Shown: positions 9,438 to 20,319, counted from the stretch's first letter. The stretch is 64,000 nt of DNA from an uncultured Stenotrophomonas sp. (GCF_945952405.1 NZ_CAMFIA010000016.1:23752-87751), one strand, 5' to 3'. Program-made: numbers and translations. Notes: generated from the letters alone by a model not told the origin.

Positions 9438-9499
9438 GTAGAGCCACGCCCTGCGTGGCTGTGCCACCCCAGCAAAGCCACGCCATGCGTGGCTTTGCT
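9438..9499 (+). repeat. SMAG palindrome plus adjacent 13-bp hairpin between sdhB and sdhE
   Basis: A GTAG-headed SMAG copy occupies 9438-9460 (arms AGCCACGC / GCGTGGCT). A second palindrome at 9471-9499 has perfect 13-bp arms around a CAT centre and carries the same GCCACGC / GCGTGGC core. Both sit in the 98-nt gap before sdhE. They could trim or stabilise the 3' end of the sdh mRNA and separate SdhE expression from sdhCDAB. Confidence 0.8.
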
Positions 9500-9516
9500 G
9501 TATCTGGAGAAACACG

Positions 9517-9765
9517 ATGGAAGAAGACGTTCTGCTGAAGAAGCTGCGCTGGCGCTGCCGCCGCGGCATGCGTGAGCTGGACCAGCTGTTCGGCCGTTAC
9601 CTGGACCACGAGTGGAGCACCGCGCCGACCGAAGAGCGCGAGGTTTTCCTGTTCCTGCTCGATTGCGAGGACGATAAGTTGTGGCGCTGGTTCATGGGCT
9701 ACGAGGCCTGCCCGCATGCGCACGCGATCCCCCTCATGCAGAAGATCCTCGCCCTCAAGCCTTGA
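9517..9765 (+). CDS. sdhE: FAD assembly factor SdhE
   Basis: SdhE (YgfY/DUF339) promotes covalent attachment of FAD to SdhA. The 82-residue protein carries the signature [15 protein letters not shown] at residues 14-29, including the RGxxE motif needed for flavinylation, and ends in the usual helical region. A Shine-Dalgarno-like GGAGA lies 8 nt before the ATG. It belongs functionally with sdhCDAB just upstream, and its end overlaps the start of a YgfX-like gene, the classic sdhE-ygfX pairing. Confidence 0.93.
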   Translation: MEEDVLLKKLRWRCRRGMRELDQLFGRYLDHEWSTAPTEEREVFLFLLDCEDDKLWRWFMGYEACPHAHAIPLMQKILALKP

Positions 9766-10165
9766 GTGGTGCCCCTCGCGGCTGCAGGCTGGCGCCCAGT
9801 TGGCGGTGCTTGCGGCCGCCCCCTGGCTGCTGCGCGCATCGGATCTGCCGCCACGGCTGCTGATGCCTGCGGTGGTGCTGGCCTGGGGCATCGGGCTGGC
9901 CGAACTGGCCTGGCGCCAGCGCCGGCCGCGCGTGCAGGTGCTTCTGCCCCCGCTTCCCGAGCCGCTGCAGGTGGCCGGGCAGGACATCGAGCGGCCGCAA
10001 CTGGTGGTGCGCGGCCGCTGGCTGCTGTTGTGCTGGCGTCAGGGCCGGCGCCAGCGGCGCCTGTTGTTCTGGCCCGATGTGCTGGATTCCGGGCAGCGAC
10101 GTGAACTGCGACTGGCTGTGGCCGCACGTAGCGTTTCCCGTCGGCCCCGGTCGATGGCACCATAA
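9716..10165 (+). CDS. YgfX/CptA-like membrane protein
   Basis: Beyond the sdhE overlap the frame encodes [13 protein letters not shown], two hydrophobic segments, then [20 protein letters not shown] and a [15 protein letters not shown] motif typical of YgfX. In E. coli YgfX sits next to SdhE and has been described as a toxin-like membrane protein affecting cytoskeleton proteins. The start is uncertain. The only in-frame ATG upstream of the conserved EWCPSR segment is at 9716, overlapping sdhE by 50 nt; TTG 9800 would remove that segment. The residues before about 9761 may not be translated. Confidence 0.65.
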   Translation: MRTRSPSCRRSSPSSLEWCPSRLQAGAQLAVLAAAPWLLRASDLPPRLLMPAVVLAWGIGLAELAWRQRRPRVQVLLPPLPEPLQVAGQDIERPQLVVRGRWLLLCWRQGRRQRRLLFWPDVLDSGQRRELRLAVAARSVSRRPRSMAP

Positions 10166-10188
10166 GCTGAATTGACCGGCGTGCCTGC

Positions 10189-11430
10189 ATGTTCAAACCC
10201 ATTCCCGTGGCCATTGGCCTGCGCTATCTGCGCGCCAAGCGCCGCAACGGCTTCATCTCCTTCATCTCGATGGCATCGATCCTGGGCATCGCGCTCGGCG
10301 TCACGGTGCTGATCACCACGCTGGCCGTGATGAGCGGTTTCCAGAAGGAGATCCGCAGCCGCCTGCTGCAGATGACCGCGCACACCACCATCAGCCGCGA
10401 CGGCGAGCCGATGCCGGACTGGATGCGCGTGGTCGACGTGGCCCGCAAGGATCCGCGCGTGGCCGGTGCCGCGCCGTACATCGAGATCCAGTCGATGATC
10501 AGCGGCCCGCGCGTGCAGGGCGCGATCATCCAGGGCATCGATCCGGCGCTGGAGCCGAAGGTGTCAGTGATCGACAGGAAGGTCACCAAGGGCAGCTATG
10601 ACAGCCTCAAGCCGGGCAGCTTCAATCTGCTGCTGGGCAAGGAGCTGGCGATCTGGCTGGGCGTGGACGTCGGCGACCAGGTGCTGGTGACCTTCGCCGA
10701 AGTGCAGGGCACGCCTGCCGGCGCGGTGCCACGGATGAAACGCTTCACCGTCAGTGGCATCTTCGAGGCGGGTTACAACGAGGTCGACCGCGGCGTCGGC
10801 TTTGCCAACATGCAGGACCTGGAGCGCGTGCTGCGCAGTGATGGCGCCACCGGCGTACGCCTGAAACTGCACGACATGGATCGCTCGCTGGAAGTGGGCG
10901 TGGACCTGGCGCAGAGCCTGGGCGGTGCCTATCGGGTGAGTGACTGGACCCAGCAGAACGCCAACCTGTACCACTCACTGCGCATGGAAAAGGTGGTGAT
11001 GGGCATCCTGCTGTCGCTGATCATCGCCATGGGCGCGTTCAACCTGGTCTCGTCGCAGGTGATGCTGGTCACCGACAAGCAGGCCGACATCGCCATCCTG
11101 CGCACGCTGGGCCTGACCCCGGGCGGGGTGATGCAGGTGTTCATGGTGCAGGGCTCGCTGATCGGCATCTTCGGCACGCTGGCCGGCCTGATCGGCGGCA
11201 TCACCCTGACCCTCAACCTGGAGCGCATCCTCGGTGCCATCGAGAGCGTGTTCAACGTCAAGCTGCTGCCGGAGGACGTCTATTACATCACTGGGCTGCC
11301 GACCGACATGCAGACCGGCGACGTGATCGCGATCACCGTGGTGGCGCTGCTGATGAGCTTCCTGGCCACCCTGTATCCCGCCTGGCGGGCAGCACGCACC
11401 CAGCCGGCGGAGGCCCTGCGCTATGAATAA
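10189..11430 (+). CDS. lolC: LolC/LolE-family lipoprotein-releasing permease
   Basis: This 413-residue inner-membrane protein would extract outer-membrane lipoproteins for transfer to LolA. The N-terminal segment [20 protein letters not shown], the first membrane helix, a large periplasmic domain (about residues 50-260) and three C-terminal helices follow the family plan. It overlaps lolD by 8 nt. Only one permease gene is here, where E. coli has lolC and lolE flanking lolD. That fits either a LolF-type homodimeric permease or a second gene elsewhere, so C versus E cannot be decided. Confidence 0.88.
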   Translation: MFKPIPVAIGLRYLRAKRRNGFISFISMASILGIALGVTVLITTLAVMSGFQKEIRSRLLQMTAHTTISRDGEPMPDWMRVVDVARKDPRVAGAAPYIEIQSMISGPRVQGAIIQGIDPALEPKVSVIDRKVTKGSYDSLKPGSFNLLLGKELAIWLGVDVGDQVLVTFAEVQGTPAGAVPRMKRFTVSGIFEAGYNEVDRGVGFANMQDLERVLRSDGATGVRLKLHDMDRSLEVGVDLAQSLGGAYRVSDWTQQNANLYHSLRMEKVVMGILLSLIIAMGAFNLVSSQVMLVTDKQADIAILRTLGLTPGGVMQVFMVQGSLIGIFGTLAGLIGGITLTLNLERILGAIESVFNVKLLPEDVYYITGLPTDMQTGDVIAITVVALLMSFLATLYPAWRAARTQPAEALRYE

Positions 11431-12136
11431 GGTCTTCAACCGCGGCGATGAAGTGATCCGTGCCGAAGCACTGGGCAAGACCTACGCCGAAGGGCGCATG
11501 CAGACCCCGGTGTTCGACGGCCTGGACCTGACCGTGACCGCCGGCGAAACGGTGGCGATCATCGGTGCCTCCGGCGCCGGCAAGAGCACCCTGCTGCACT
11601 TGCTGGGGGGGCTGGACATCCCCACCGCCGGCGAGGTCTACGTCACCGGCCAGCGGATGTCGGCACTGTCGGACACCGCGCGCGGCCTGCTGCGCAACCA
11701 GGCGCTGGGCTTCGTCTACCAGTTCCACCACCTGCTGCCGGAATTCACCGCGCTGGAAAACGTGATGATGCCGGTGCTGCTGGCCGGCACTGCCGTGGCC
11801 GAGGCCTCCAGCCGTGCCACGGCGCTGCTGGAAGCGGTCGGGCTCGGCCATCGGCTCGACCACAAGCCGGGCGAACTGTCCGGCGGCGAGCGCCAGCGCG
11901 CCGCCGTGGCGCGTGCCCTGGTCAACCATCCGGCCTGCGTGCTCGGCGACGAGCCGACCGGCAACCTGGACGACCGTACCGCCGGTACCGTGTTCGAGCT
12001 GATGCTGGAACTCAACCGCGCGCGTCACACCAGCCTGGTGCTGGTGACCCATGACCGCAGCCTGGCGCGCCGCCTCGACCGCGTGCTGGAACTGCGCGAA
12101 GGGCGCCTGCACGCGTTGGCCCACGCCGACGTCTGA
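11423..12136 (+). CDS. lolD: Lipoprotein-releasing ABC transporter ATP-binding protein
   Basis: The cytoplasmic ATPase of the Lol exporter, 237 residues. Walker A ([18 protein letters not shown]) is near residue 48, the signature [15 protein letters not shown] near residue 152 and Walker B ([12 protein letters not shown]) near residue 172. The ATG at 11423 overlaps the permease gene by 8 nt, so the two proteins are made together. It lacks the C-terminal domain of sugar importers, as expected for the MacB/LolD branch. Confidence 0.95.
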   Translation: MNKVFNRGDEVIRAEALGKTYAEGRMQTPVFDGLDLTVTAGETVAIIGASGAGKSTLLHLLGGLDIPTAGEVYVTGQRMSALSDTARGLLRNQALGFVYQFHHLLPEFTALENVMMPVLLAGTAVAEASSRATALLEAVGLGHRLDHKPGELSGGERQRAAVARALVNHPACVLGDEPTGNLDDRTAGTVFELMLELNRARHTSLVLVTHDRSLARRLDRVLELREGRLHALAHADV

Positions 12137-12243
12137 GCGGCCGGCAACGGCCGCCTCCCGGTACCTGAACGGGCATGCCGGCCGTTGCGCCGGCGGCACG
12201 CGGGCGGGCGCATGATCGCAGTCGGTTCCCCGAGGAGATCGCC

Positions 12244-12702
12244 ATGAAGACCCCGATCCTGATGGCCAGCCTCTGCCTGGCCCTGGCCGCCTGCGCCACC
12301 ACCGGCCGGCTCAGCAGTGCCGACAAGCTGGAGCTGTACCGCGCCCATGCCGGGCCGCCGCAGAACGACATGCAGTTCTTCGGCAGCCTCAATGGCTGGA
12401 CCGAACTGGGAGACAGCGCGCTGGCGGTGTGGACCCGTCCCAGCGAGGCCTATCTGCTGGAATTGAACGGTGCCTGCCAGGACCTGCCGTATGCCACCGC
12501 GATCGGCCTGACCAGCCAGATGAACCGGGTTTCGGCGCGGTTCGACAAGGTGCTGGTACGCGACCCTACCGGTGGCCCGCGCATGCCGTGCTTCATCAAC
12601 AGCATCCGCAAGCTGGACGTGAAGGCGCTGCGCGCTTCCGAGCAGGAACTGCGCCAGGCGCAGGTACAGGAGCGCGAGGCGGAAACCGCCCCGGCCAAAT
12701 GA
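12244..12702 (+). CDS. Small lipoprotein of unknown function
   Basis: A 152-residue protein with an N-terminal lipoprotein signal (MKTPILMASLCLALAAC; lipobox LAAC at residues 14-17). Two further Cys (in GACQDLP and MPCFINSIR) could form a disulfide. The C-terminus is Glu/Gln-rich and probably helical. Homologous domains occur as short lipoproteins in Xanthomonadaceae, but I know of no function. The start at 12244 has an AGGAGAT ribosome site. It stands alone after lolD and is followed by a long inverted repeat. Confidence 0.8.
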   Translation: MKTPILMASLCLALAACATTGRLSSADKLELYRAHAGPPQNDMQFFGSLNGWTELGDSALAVWTRPSEAYLLELNGACQDLPYATAIGLTSQMNRVSARFDKVLVRDPTGGPRMPCFINSIRKLDVKALRASEQELRQAQVQEREAETAPAK

Positions 12703-12704
12703 TC

Positions 12705-12771
12705 AAAAAGGGGACGGAGGGGATTAAGTCGTTTGTGGCACAAACGACTTAATCCCCTCCGTCCCCTTTTT
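12705..12771. repeat. Perfect 33-bp inverted repeat with one-base centre
   Basis: Arms 12705-12737 and 12739-12771 are perfectly complementary around G12738. The sequence begins AAAAAGGGGACGGAGGGGAT and ends with the matching ATCCCCTCCGTCCCCTTTTT. A-runs and T-runs at the ends make it look like a two-way intrinsic terminator between the convergent lipoprotein gene and yggX. Its length and perfection exceed a normal terminator and suggest a mobile palindromic element. Confidence 0.85.
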
Positions 12772-12776
12772 TGTTG

Positions 12777-13046
12777 TCAGGCTTCCGGTACGAAACCGGC
12801 CGGCTTTTCGGCGTCCTTCTCGAACAGGAACTTGACCAGTTCGCCTTCCAGGAACGCGCGGTGCTTGGGGTCGCGCGGCGACAGGCGGTTCTCGTTGATC
12901 AGCATGGTCTGGTGCGCCAGCCACGCGGCCCAGGCCTGCTTGCCGATGTGGTTGAAGATGCGCTGGCCCAGCTCGCCGGGATAGGGCACGAAGTCCAGGC
13001 CCTCGGCATCGCGTTGCTGGTACTGGCAGAAGACGGTTCGGGACAT
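12777..13046 (-). CDS. yggX: YggX-family Fe(2+)-trafficking / oxidative damage protection protein
   Basis: YggX proteins help protect or repair Fe-S clusters under oxidative stress. The 89-residue protein begins [19 protein letters not shown], with the conserved Cys at position 7, and contains the family segments [11 protein letters not shown] and [12 protein letters not shown] chose the ATG at 13046; a GTG at 13055 would add three residues and overlap mutY. It lies 5 nt after mutY, the widespread mutY-yggX pair. That pairing makes sense because MutY itself carries a [4Fe-4S] cluster. Confidence 0.95.
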   Translation of the reverse strand: MSRTVFCQYQQRDAEGLDFVPYPGELGQRIFNHIGKQAWAAWLAHQTMLINENRLSPRDPKHRAFLEGELVKFLFEKDAEKPAGFVPEA

Positions 13047-13051
13047 GGCAC

Positions 13052-14176
13052 TCACTCGTGGTTGCGGGGTTTCTTGGAGGTTCGCTTCGGCGCCTTGGTC
13101 GTGGCGCCCTCAAGCAGCTTGCGGATCGGGGCCGGCAGGCCGAGCGTGGGCAGCTCGTCGCGGGCGACCCAGCGCAGCGTGGGTTCTTCCACGCGCAGGC
13201 CGTGTACCTGCCGCGACAGCACCTGCAGGTGCAGCTTGTAGTGGCTGAAGGTGTGCTGCAGTACCGGCAGTTCCTCGGCATCTTCCAGCGAGCCGTCGAC
13301 GTGCGCGTCGAACCAGTCCTGCAGCATGCTGCCGGCCTCGGCCTGCGGCAATGTCCACAGCTGGGCCCAGATGCCGGTGTCGGGCCGCTTCTGCAGCAGC
13401 ACGCGCTGCTGGGCGTCGCGCAGCAGCAGGGCAACCGCTTCGCGTTCGGGCAGGGTCTTGCCCGGTTTCGGGGTGGGCAGCTCGGCAGTGCGGCCTTCGC
13501 GGCGTGCCACGCAGTCGTGCTGCAGCGGGCAGATCACGCAGGCCGGCCTGGCGCGGCTGCAGACCGTCGCGCCCAGGTCCATCTGTGCCTGGGTGTAGTC
13601 GGCCAGGCGTCCGGTCGGCACCTGCGCCACGTGGGTCTCGGCGATCACCCACAGCTGCTTCTCGATGGCCGGCAGCCCCGGGAAACCTTCGATGCCGTGA
13701 TAGCGGCTGAGCACGCGCTTGACGTTGCCGTCGAGGATCGCGAAGGGATCGTTCCAGGCCTGGCTGAGGATCGCGCCGGCGGTACTGCGGCCGATGCCGG
13801 GCAGGGCGTGCAGGGCATCGAAATCACGCGGCAGGTCGCCATCGTGCAGCTGCACGCACTGCTTGGCGGCCGCGTGCAGGTTGCGCGCACGGGCGTAGTA
13901 GCCGAGCCCGGCCCACTGCGCCATCACCGCGTCGTTGCTGGCGGCGGCAAGCTCGGGCAGGGTCGGAAAGTGCTGCAGGAAGCGCTGGAAGTACGGGATC
14001 ACCGTGGCCACCTGGGTCTGCTGCAGCATGATCTCCGACAGCCAGACCCGGTAGGGACTGCGCGGGTGCTGCCAGGGCAGGTCGTGGCGGCCGTGGTCGT
14101 CGAACCAGTGCAGCAGTCGGGTGACGAAGCTGTCTGCGTGGGCTGGCGCGGCGCTGGCGTGCGGCTGGCGGGGCAT
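13052..14176 (-). CDS. mutY: A/G-specific adenine glycosylase
   Basis: MutY removes adenine mispaired with 8-oxoguanine. The 374-residue protein shows the catalytic-domain motifs [14 protein letters not shown] and the helix-hairpin-helix region [13 protein letters not shown] with the downstream catalytic Asp in [10 protein letters not shown]. The [4Fe-4S] ligands follow the exact C-x6-C-x2-C-x5-C spacing near residue 200, and a NUDIX-like C-terminal domain reads the lesion. I chose ATG 14176; the frame stays open to 14290, but that part overlaps repeats. It is transcribed with yggX. Confidence 0.95.
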   Translation of the reverse strand: MPRQPHASAAPAHADSFVTRLLHWFDDHGRHDLPWQHPRSPYRVWLSEIMLQQTQVATVIPYFQRFLQHFPTLPELAAASNDAVMAQWAGLGYYARARNLHAAAKQCVQLHDGDLPRDFDALHALPGIGRSTAGAILSQAWNDPFAILDGNVKRVLSRYHGIEGFPGLPAIEKQLWVIAETHVAQVPTGRLADYTQAQMDLGATVCSRARPACVICPLQHDCVARREGRTAELPTPKPGKTLPEREAVALLLRDAQQRVLLQKRPDTGIWAQLWTLPQAEAGSMLQDWFDAHVDGSLEDAEELPVLQHTFSHYKLHLQVLSRQVHGLRVEEPTLRWVARDELPTLGLPAPIRKLLEGATTKAPKRTSKKPRNHE

Positions 14177-14195
14177 CGCTGTTCCGGAGGTGGGC

Positions 14196-14286
14196 AGCCA
14201 CCCATGGGGTGGCTCTACTGTGGTGGGTGCCGCCGCGATGAATCCCGCGCGGCCCGGAGCGCAGTAGAGCCACGCCAGGCGTGGCT
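14196..14286. repeat. Inverted pair of SMAG palindromes upstream of mutY
   Basis: A minus-strand copy at 14196-14218 (ends in CTAC; arms AGCCACCC / GGGTGGCT) faces a plus-strand copy at 14264-14286 (GTAGAGCCACGCC...). Outward- or inward-paired SMAGs separated by a spacer are a known arrangement for REP elements. The pair fills the gap between mutY and ftsY and can fold into a long cruciform. Confidence 0.8.
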
Positions 14287-14296
14287 GCACGGCGTA

Positions 14297-15625
14297 TCAG
14301 GCGCCCAGCGCTTCGGGCAGCAGGGCGTCGACGAAGGCTTCCGGATCGAACACGCGCAGGTCTTCCGGGCGCTCGCCGATGCCGGCGAAGCGGATCGGAA
14401 TGCCGAACTCGCGGGCCAGCGCGAACACCACGCCGCCCTTGGCGGTGCCGTCCAGCTTGGTCACCACCAGGCCGGTCACGTTCACTGCAGCGTTGAACTG
14501 GCGCAGCTGCGACAACGCATTCTGGCCGGTGGTGCCGTCGATCACCATCAGCACTTCATGCGGCGCGCTGGGGTCGATCTTGCCGAGTACGCGGCGGATC
14601 TTGCCCAGCTCGTTCATCAGCCCGGACTGGGTGTGCAGGCGGCCGGCGGTGTCGGCGATCAGCACCGAGGTGCCACGTGCCTTGCCGGCCTGCAGTGCGT
14701 CGAATGCCACCGACGCCGCATCCGCGTTCTGCCCCTGCGCGACCACGGCCACGCCGTTGCGCTCGCCCCAGGCCTGCAGCTGGGCCACAGCGGCGGCACG
14801 GAAGGTATCGCCGGCGGCCAGCATCAGGCTGTGGCCATCGTCCTTGAAGCGCTTGGCCAGCTTGCCGATGGTGGTGGTCTTGCCGACGCCGTTGACGCCG
14901 ACGGTCAGCACCACGAAGGGCTTGGCAGTGCGATCGATCACCAGCGGCTTGGCCACCGGCTGCAGGATCGCGATCAGTTCGGCGCGCAGCGCGGCCAGCA
15001 GCGCGTTGGCGTCGGCGAACTCGCGCGACTTCATGCGCTTGCGCAGGCCTTCAACCAGGTCGGTGGTGGCACCCACGCCGACGTCGGCGGTGATCAGTGC
15101 GGTTTCCAGCTCGTCCAGCAGGTCATCGTCGAGCTTGGGGTTGCGCGAGAACAGGCCGCCGAAGCTGCGCGCGATGACGCTGTTGCGCAGGCGCTCGCGC
15201 CAGCCGGGCTTGCCGGCGGGCGCCGGCACGGCGTCGACCGACGCGGTTGCCGGCAGATCGTCGCTGGCCGCTACCGCTACCGGAGCCGGCGAGGGCGGCA
15301 GCGCGGGTGCGGCTTCGATGGCTGGGGCGGCGACGTCGATCTGTGCCGCCGCAACCGCCGCGCTGGCCACCGCGGCGACCGGAGCGGGCTCGACCGCAGC
15401 AGGTTCGGCGGCGACCGGCGCGGGCACCGCCGGGGGCGGCTCGATTGCTGCCGGCGTGGCCGGCGCAGGCGTAGTGGGCGCAGTTACCGGCGCGGGCTGC
15501 TTGTCCTCGACGGGCGCGGCCGACGGGAACGCCGCCGCCAGCTCTTCAGCCGAGTAGTGCTGGGTCTTGGCGGCCTCCGTTGCGGGGGCATCCTGGGGCT
15601 TCTTGCGGCGGAAAAAACTGAGCAT
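14297..15625 (-). CDS. ftsY: Signal recognition particle receptor FtsY
   Basis: FtsY receives ribosome-SRP complexes at the inner membrane. The 442-residue protein begins MLSFFRRKK, a basic membrane-targeting start, followed by about 130 residues that are Ala/Pro/Glu-rich. The NG GTPase domain carries GVNGVGKTTTIGKLA (G1), DTAGR (G3) and TKLDGTAKGG (G4/G5), ending in GERPEDLRVFDPEAFVDALL. The acidic/Ala linker length is variable in the family. An ATG six nt upstream (15631) is also possible. Confidence 0.96.
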   Translation of the reverse strand: MLSFFRRKKPQDAPATEAAKTQHYSAEELAAAFPSAAPVEDKQPAPVTAPTTPAPATPAAIEPPPAVPAPVAAEPAAVEPAPVAAVASAAVAAAQIDVAAPAIEAAPALPPSPAPVAVAASDDLPATASVDAVPAPAGKPGWRERLRNSVIARSFGGLFSRNPKLDDDLLDELETALITADVGVGATTDLVEGLRKRMKSREFADANALLAALRAELIAILQPVAKPLVIDRTAKPFVVLTVGVNGVGKTTTIGKLAKRFKDDGHSLMLAAGDTFRAAAVAQLQAWGERNGVAVVAQGQNADAASVAFDALQAGKARGTSVLIADTAGRLHTQSGLMNELGKIRRVLGKIDPSAPHEVLMVIDGTTGQNALSQLRQFNAAVNVTGLVVTKLDGTAKGGVVFALAREFGIPIRFAGIGERPEDLRVFDPEAFVDALLPEALGA

Positions 15626-15754
15626 TGGCAAAAGGCGCTGAAATCAGGGGGATATGCTACCACTCGGGCCTGTCTGGCCGATGTGGACTCAAGGTCGCGG
15701 CCGATCGGCCGTTAACCGGTTCGGAGGGCTGCGCAGGGCGGCCCGGAGACCGCG

Positions 15755-16054
15755 ATGAACAACGTGATGGGAATCGCTCTCGGCGGGATGCGCGCGGCCC
15801 AGCAGGGTGTGCAGGTGGCCGCGCACAACGTGGCCAACCTGGCGACGCCCGATGCCCAGCGCCTGCAGCTGCAGCGCAGCAGCGTAGAGCCGGGCGGGGT
15901 GCAGGCCGAAGTGACCACGACGGCGGCCGATCCCGGCGCGCCGCTGGGTGACCTGCTGGCGGCGAAAGCCGAGGTGCTGGCCTTCGCTGCCAATGCCACG
16001 GTGATCCGCCGCCAGGACCAGATGCTGGGTTCGCTGTTGGACCGGGAAGCCTGA
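15755..16054 (+). CDS. Orphan flagellar rod-like protein (FlgB/FlgC/FlgG N-terminal type)
   Basis: This 99-residue protein opens with the flagellar basal-body rod N-terminal signature: a Met-Gly-Ile helix, then GGMRAAQQGVQVAAHNVANLATPDAQR. In rod and hook proteins this helix pairs with a C-terminal helix, and the C-terminal part here (ATVIRRQDQMLGSLLDREA) resembles that partner. It is therefore a minimal rod-like coiled-coil protein without the middle domain. No flagellar gene is nearby, so it is an orphan. Whether it joins the flagellum is unknown. Confidence 0.7.
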   Translation: MNNVMGIALGGMRAAQQGVQVAAHNVANLATPDAQRLQLQRSSVEPGGVQAEVTTTAADPGAPLGDLLAAKAEVLAFAANATVIRRQDQMLGSLLDREA

Positions 16055-16066
16055 GCCCCCTCGGCA

Positions 16067-16190
16067 GGTGCCAACCGTGGTTGGGCCGCTCGACCCGCCC
16101 GGGTCGGTGCCCACCTTGGTTGGCACGCGTCCTGGGCGCCAACCAGGGTTGGCCTCTACCCGAGCATCGCCGGGCCATGCCCGGCGACCA
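16067..16190. repeat. Cluster of SMAG-related palindromes
   Basis: The gap between the rod-like gene and htpG is packed with short palindromes. They include GCCAACC-GTGGTTGG at about 16069-16084, CGACCCG-CC-CGGGTCG at 16091-16106, a minus-strand SMAG at 16138-16159 (reading GTAGAGGCCAACCC on the minus strand), and GCCGGGC-CAT-GCCCGGC further right. Several share the CCAACC / GGTTGG core, so they appear related by duplication. Confidence 0.7.
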
Positions 16191-16199
16191 CTCTGCCGA

Positions 16200-18092
16200 T
16201 CAGGCCGACAGCTCCAGCAGCAGCTTGTTCAGGCGTGCCACGTACGCGCCCGGGTCCTTCAGGCTGTCGCCGGCGGCCAGCGCGGCCTGGTCGAACAGCA
16301 CCCGGCCGAGGTCGTCGAAACGCGTGCCGTCCGCTTCGGCATCGAGCTTGGCGATCAGCGGGTGGCCCGGGTTGATCTCCAGCACCGGCTTGCTGTCCGG
16401 CACCTTCTGTCCGCTGGCCTCGAGGATCTGGCGCATCTGCAGCCCCAGGTCCTGTTCGCCGATGGCCAGTACCGCCGGCGAATCGGTCAGGCGGTGCGAG
16501 ACCCGCACCTCGGCCACGTCGTCACCCAGTACCGTCTTCAGGCGCTCGACCAGGCCCTGCTTGTCCTTGGCCGCGGCTTCCTGTTCCTGCTTGTCCGCTT
16601 CGGTTTCCAGCGCGCCCAGGTCGAGGTCGCCACGCGCGATGTCGACAAAGCCCTTGCCGTCGAAATCGGTCAGGTAGCCCATCAGCCACTCATCGATGCG
16701 GTCGGTCAGCAGCAGCACTTCCACGCCCTTCTTGCGGAACACTTCCAGGTGCGGACTGTTGCGGACCTGGCTGTAGCTCTCGCCGGTCAGGTAATAGATC
16801 TTGTCCTGGCCTTCGGTCATGCGGCCGAGGTAATCGGCCAGCGACACGTTCTGCGCATCGCCATCGCCGCGGGTGGAGGCGAAGCGCAGCAGCCCGGCCA
16901 CCTTCTCGCGGTTGTTGTAGTCCTCCGCCGGGCCTTCCTTCAATACCTGGCCGAATTCCTTCCAGAACGTGGCGTACTGCTCCGGCTTGTCGGCGGCCAG
17001 CTTTTCCAGCATGTCCAGCGAACGCTTGGTCAGCGCCGCCTTCATCGAGTCGATGACCGGGCCGGACTGCAGGATCTCGCGCGAGACGTTCAGCGACAGG
17101 TCGTTGGAGTCGACCACGCCCTTGATGAAGCGCAGGTACAGCGGCAGGAACTGCTCGGCCTGGTCCATCACGAACACGCGCTGCACGTACAGCTTCAGGC
17201 CCTTGGGCGCATCGCGGTGGTAGAGGTCGAACGGTGCACGGCCGGGCACGTACAGCAGCGAGGTGTACTCGAGCTTGCCTTCGACCTTGTTGTGGCTCCA
17301 CGCCAGCGGGTCGCTGTGGTCGTGCGCCACGTGCTTGTAGAACTCGGTGTACTCGGCGTCGCTGATCTCGGTGCGCGGGCGCGTCCACAGCGCGCTGGCG
17401 CGGTTGACGGTCTCCCATTCGAGCGCAGCGCCTTCTTCGCCGCCTTCCTTGGGCATCTGGATCGGCAGGCCGATATGGTCCGAGTACTTCTTGAGGATGC
17501 TGCGCAGGCGCCAGCCGTCGGCGAAGTCATGCTCGCCGTCCTTCAGGTGAAGCACGATGCGGGTGCCGCGCTCGGCCTTGTCGATCGTGGCGACTTCGAA
17601 GTCGCCTTCGCCGCGCGAGGTCCAGCGCACGCCTTCGCCCGCGGCCAGGCCGGCGCGGCGCGAGGTCACTTCGACTTCGTCGGCGACGATGAAGGCGCTG
17701 TAGAAGCCGACGCCGAACTGGCCGATCAGCTGCGAGTCCTTCTTCTGGTCGCCGGACAGCTGGCGCAGGAAATCGCCGGTGCCGGACTTGGCGATGGTGC
17801 CGAGGTGGGCGATGGCTTCGGCGCGGCTCATGCCGATGCCGTTGTCTTCGATGGTGATGGTGTGTGCGCTGGCGTCGAAGCTGACGCGCACGCGCAGCTC
17901 GTTGTCGCCTTCCAGCAGGGCTGGCTGGGTCAGGGCTTCGAAGCGCAGCTTGTCGGCGGCGTCGGCGGCATTGGAGACCAGCTCGCGAAGGAAGATCTCC
18001 TTGTTGGAGTACAGCGAGTGGATCATCAGCTGCAGCAGCTGCTTGACTTCGGTCTGGAAGCCAAGGGTTTCGGTCTGGTGGGTCTCGGTCAT
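16200..18092 (-). CDS. htpG: Molecular chaperone HtpG (Hsp90)
   Basis: Bacterial Hsp90, 630 residues, an ATP-dependent chaperone of the cytoplasm. The N-terminal GHKL ATPase motifs are visible: [24 protein letters not shown] and the [13 protein letters not shown] lid region; the middle domain and C-terminal dimerisation domain complete normal length. I chose the ATG at 18092 ([13 protein letters not shown]), which matches the family start; the open frame upstream to 18233 is not conserved. It is monocistronic, with repeats on both sides. Confidence 0.97.
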   Translation of the reverse strand: MTETHQTETLGFQTEVKQLLQLMIHSLYSNKEIFLRELVSNAADAADKLRFEALTQPALLEGDNELRVRVSFDASAHTITIEDNGIGMSRAEAIAHLGTIAKSGTGDFLRQLSGDQKKDSQLIGQFGVGFYSAFIVADEVEVTSRRAGLAAGEGVRWTSRGEGDFEVATIDKAERGTRIVLHLKDGEHDFADGWRLRSILKKYSDHIGLPIQMPKEGGEEGAALEWETVNRASALWTRPRTEISDAEYTEFYKHVAHDHSDPLAWSHNKVEGKLEYTSLLYVPGRAPFDLYHRDAPKGLKLYVQRVFVMDQAEQFLPLYLRFIKGVVDSNDLSLNVSREILQSGPVIDSMKAALTKRSLDMLEKLAADKPEQYATFWKEFGQVLKEGPAEDYNNREKVAGLLRFASTRGDGDAQNVSLADYLGRMTEGQDKIYYLTGESYSQVRNSPHLEVFRKKGVEVLLLTDRIDEWLMGYLTDFDGKGFVDIARGDLDLGALETEADKQEQEAAAKDKQGLVERLKTVLGDDVAEVRVSHRLTDSPAVLAIGEQDLGLQMRQILEASGQKVPDSKPVLEINPGHPLIAKLDAEADGTRFDDLGRVLFDQAALAAGDSLKDPGAYVARLNKLLLELSA

Positions 18093-18325
18093 CGATAAGG
18101 CTCCGTGTGCAATGCCGCGCCGGCGCGTGCGGCCCTGCCAAGGGGTATGGCTGATTGTCCCGAAATCAAGGGGTTGGTCGGCCGGGCTGCGCCCGGCACC
18201 CGCAGAGGCGACCGCGACAGCAACGGCGGGCATTCCGTGGGAGGGCGGGGCACTGTGGGTTTGCGGGGACGCCGTGAACCCCCCTCCGGGGTCCGGCCCA
18301 GCCGCTGGCGGCTGTGCGTTCGGGC

Positions 18326-18396
18326 GCTTGCGAAGCAGTGCTTCGCAAGCAAAGCGCCCTCACCCATGGGGGCTCGATGGCGCCATCCATGGCGCC
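18326..18396. repeat. Palindromes in the 546-bp gap between htpG and rsmD
   Basis: The gap 18093-18638 has no convincing gene. It holds a perfect palindrome with 12-bp arms at 18326-18350 (GCTTGCGAAGCA and its complement around one G) and a second at 18379-18396 (GGCGCCAT-CC-ATGGCGCC). A third element follows at 18451. Promoters for htpG and rsmD must also lie in this gap, but I could not pick out a heat-shock promoter with confidence. Confidence 0.65.
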
Positions 18397-18450
18397 AACG
18401 GTCCTGCCAACCCACACCGCCCCGCCTCTGACAGGTATCGAAATGAAACC

Positions 18451-18492
18451 GGGGTCAGATCCCTTTTTCCGCAGGAAAACGGATCTGACCCC
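18451..18492. repeat. GGGGTCAGATCC inverted repeat, copy 1
   Basis: The element starts GGGGTCAGATCC, runs through a T-rich and an A-rich stretch around GCAGG, and ends GGATCTGACCCC, giving 12-bp perfect outer arms. A second copy with the same outer bases is at 24747-24785, so this is a dispersed palindromic family distinct from SMAG. The 33-bp inverted repeat at 12705 has a similar style but a different sequence. Confidence 0.75.
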
Positions 18493-18638
18493 AAGAGTCG
18501 TTCCGGCGTCCCTCAGGAAACCCGCTTTTGACGTTGCTTCGGCCGTTGCTGTGGCTTCTGCGGGTGCCGGGCAATGCCCGCCCGAACTACAATCCCGCCC
18601 ATGCTGAATTTCTCGAATGAACCCCGCCGGGGGCGCTG

Positions 18639-19753
<1,115 letters not shown>

Positions 19754-19813
19754 GTCCTGCTGTACCTGCACCCCATTACGTACAACACCACGCACCATTC
19801 CGGGAGGAAACCC

Positions 19814-20305
19814 ATGAACACCACCATGCGCGCGATGCTGATCGCTTCGTTGGCCCTGGCCTTCACCGCCTGCAAGAAGGAAGAGGCCGCTCCGGTCGAC
19901 GAGGCCAAGCAGGCCCTGGTCGCTCCGGCCAAGGATGACGATGCAGGCTGGAAGAAGTACCTGCAGGAAGTGGCGATCCAGAACATGGGCAACATCAACA
20001 ACAGCCCGTTCCTGTACTACCTCTCCCCGGAATCGGACCCGGACTTCCAGTCCAAGTACGAGCGCCAGACCGAAAGCGCGACCCAGGCCGTGGCCCGTGG
20101 CGTGCAGCCGGGCAACATGCTGGCCTTCGGTTCGTCGGCCTCGGGCAAGATGGCTGACATGATCCAGGCCGTCTTCAAGGACGTGTCGCCGGATTCGATG
20201 AAGGGCGTGCGCGTCGTCTTCATCGGCCAGTCGGCTGACAACGCCCGTGTCCAGGCTGCCGTGCAGCCGACCGGTGCCGAGTACATTTTCGTCGAAGCCA
20301 AGTAA
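19814..20305 (+). CDS. Lipoprotein of unknown function
   Basis: A 163-residue protein with a lipoprotein signal (MNTTMRAMLIASLALAFTAC; Cys at residue 20) followed by a charged linker KKEEAAPVDEAK. The mature part (about residues 45-163) looks like a small alpha/beta domain, with the segments NMGNINNSPFLYYL and GVRVVFIGQSADNARVQAAV. I do not recognise the family. It has a GGAGG ribosome site and follows coaD by 60 nt. Confidence 0.8.
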   Translation: MNTTMRAMLIASLALAFTACKKEEAAPVDEAKQALVAPAKDDDAGWKKYLQEVAIQNMGNINNSPFLYYLSPESDPDFQSKYERQTESATQAVARGVQPGNMLAFGSSASGKMADMIQAVFKDVSPDSMKGVRVVFIGQSADNARVQAAVQPTGAEYIFVEAK

Positions 20306-20319
20306 TACCGAGCCATGGC

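Noticed and set aside
13058-15715. An 885-codon plus-strand open frame across mutY and ftsY
   Set aside because: Antisense to two well-supported genes; its sequence shows no motif.
18093-18638. A gene in the htpG-rsmD gap
   Set aside because: Open frames there are made of repeat sequence and lack ribosome sites or conserved composition; only palindromes are supported.
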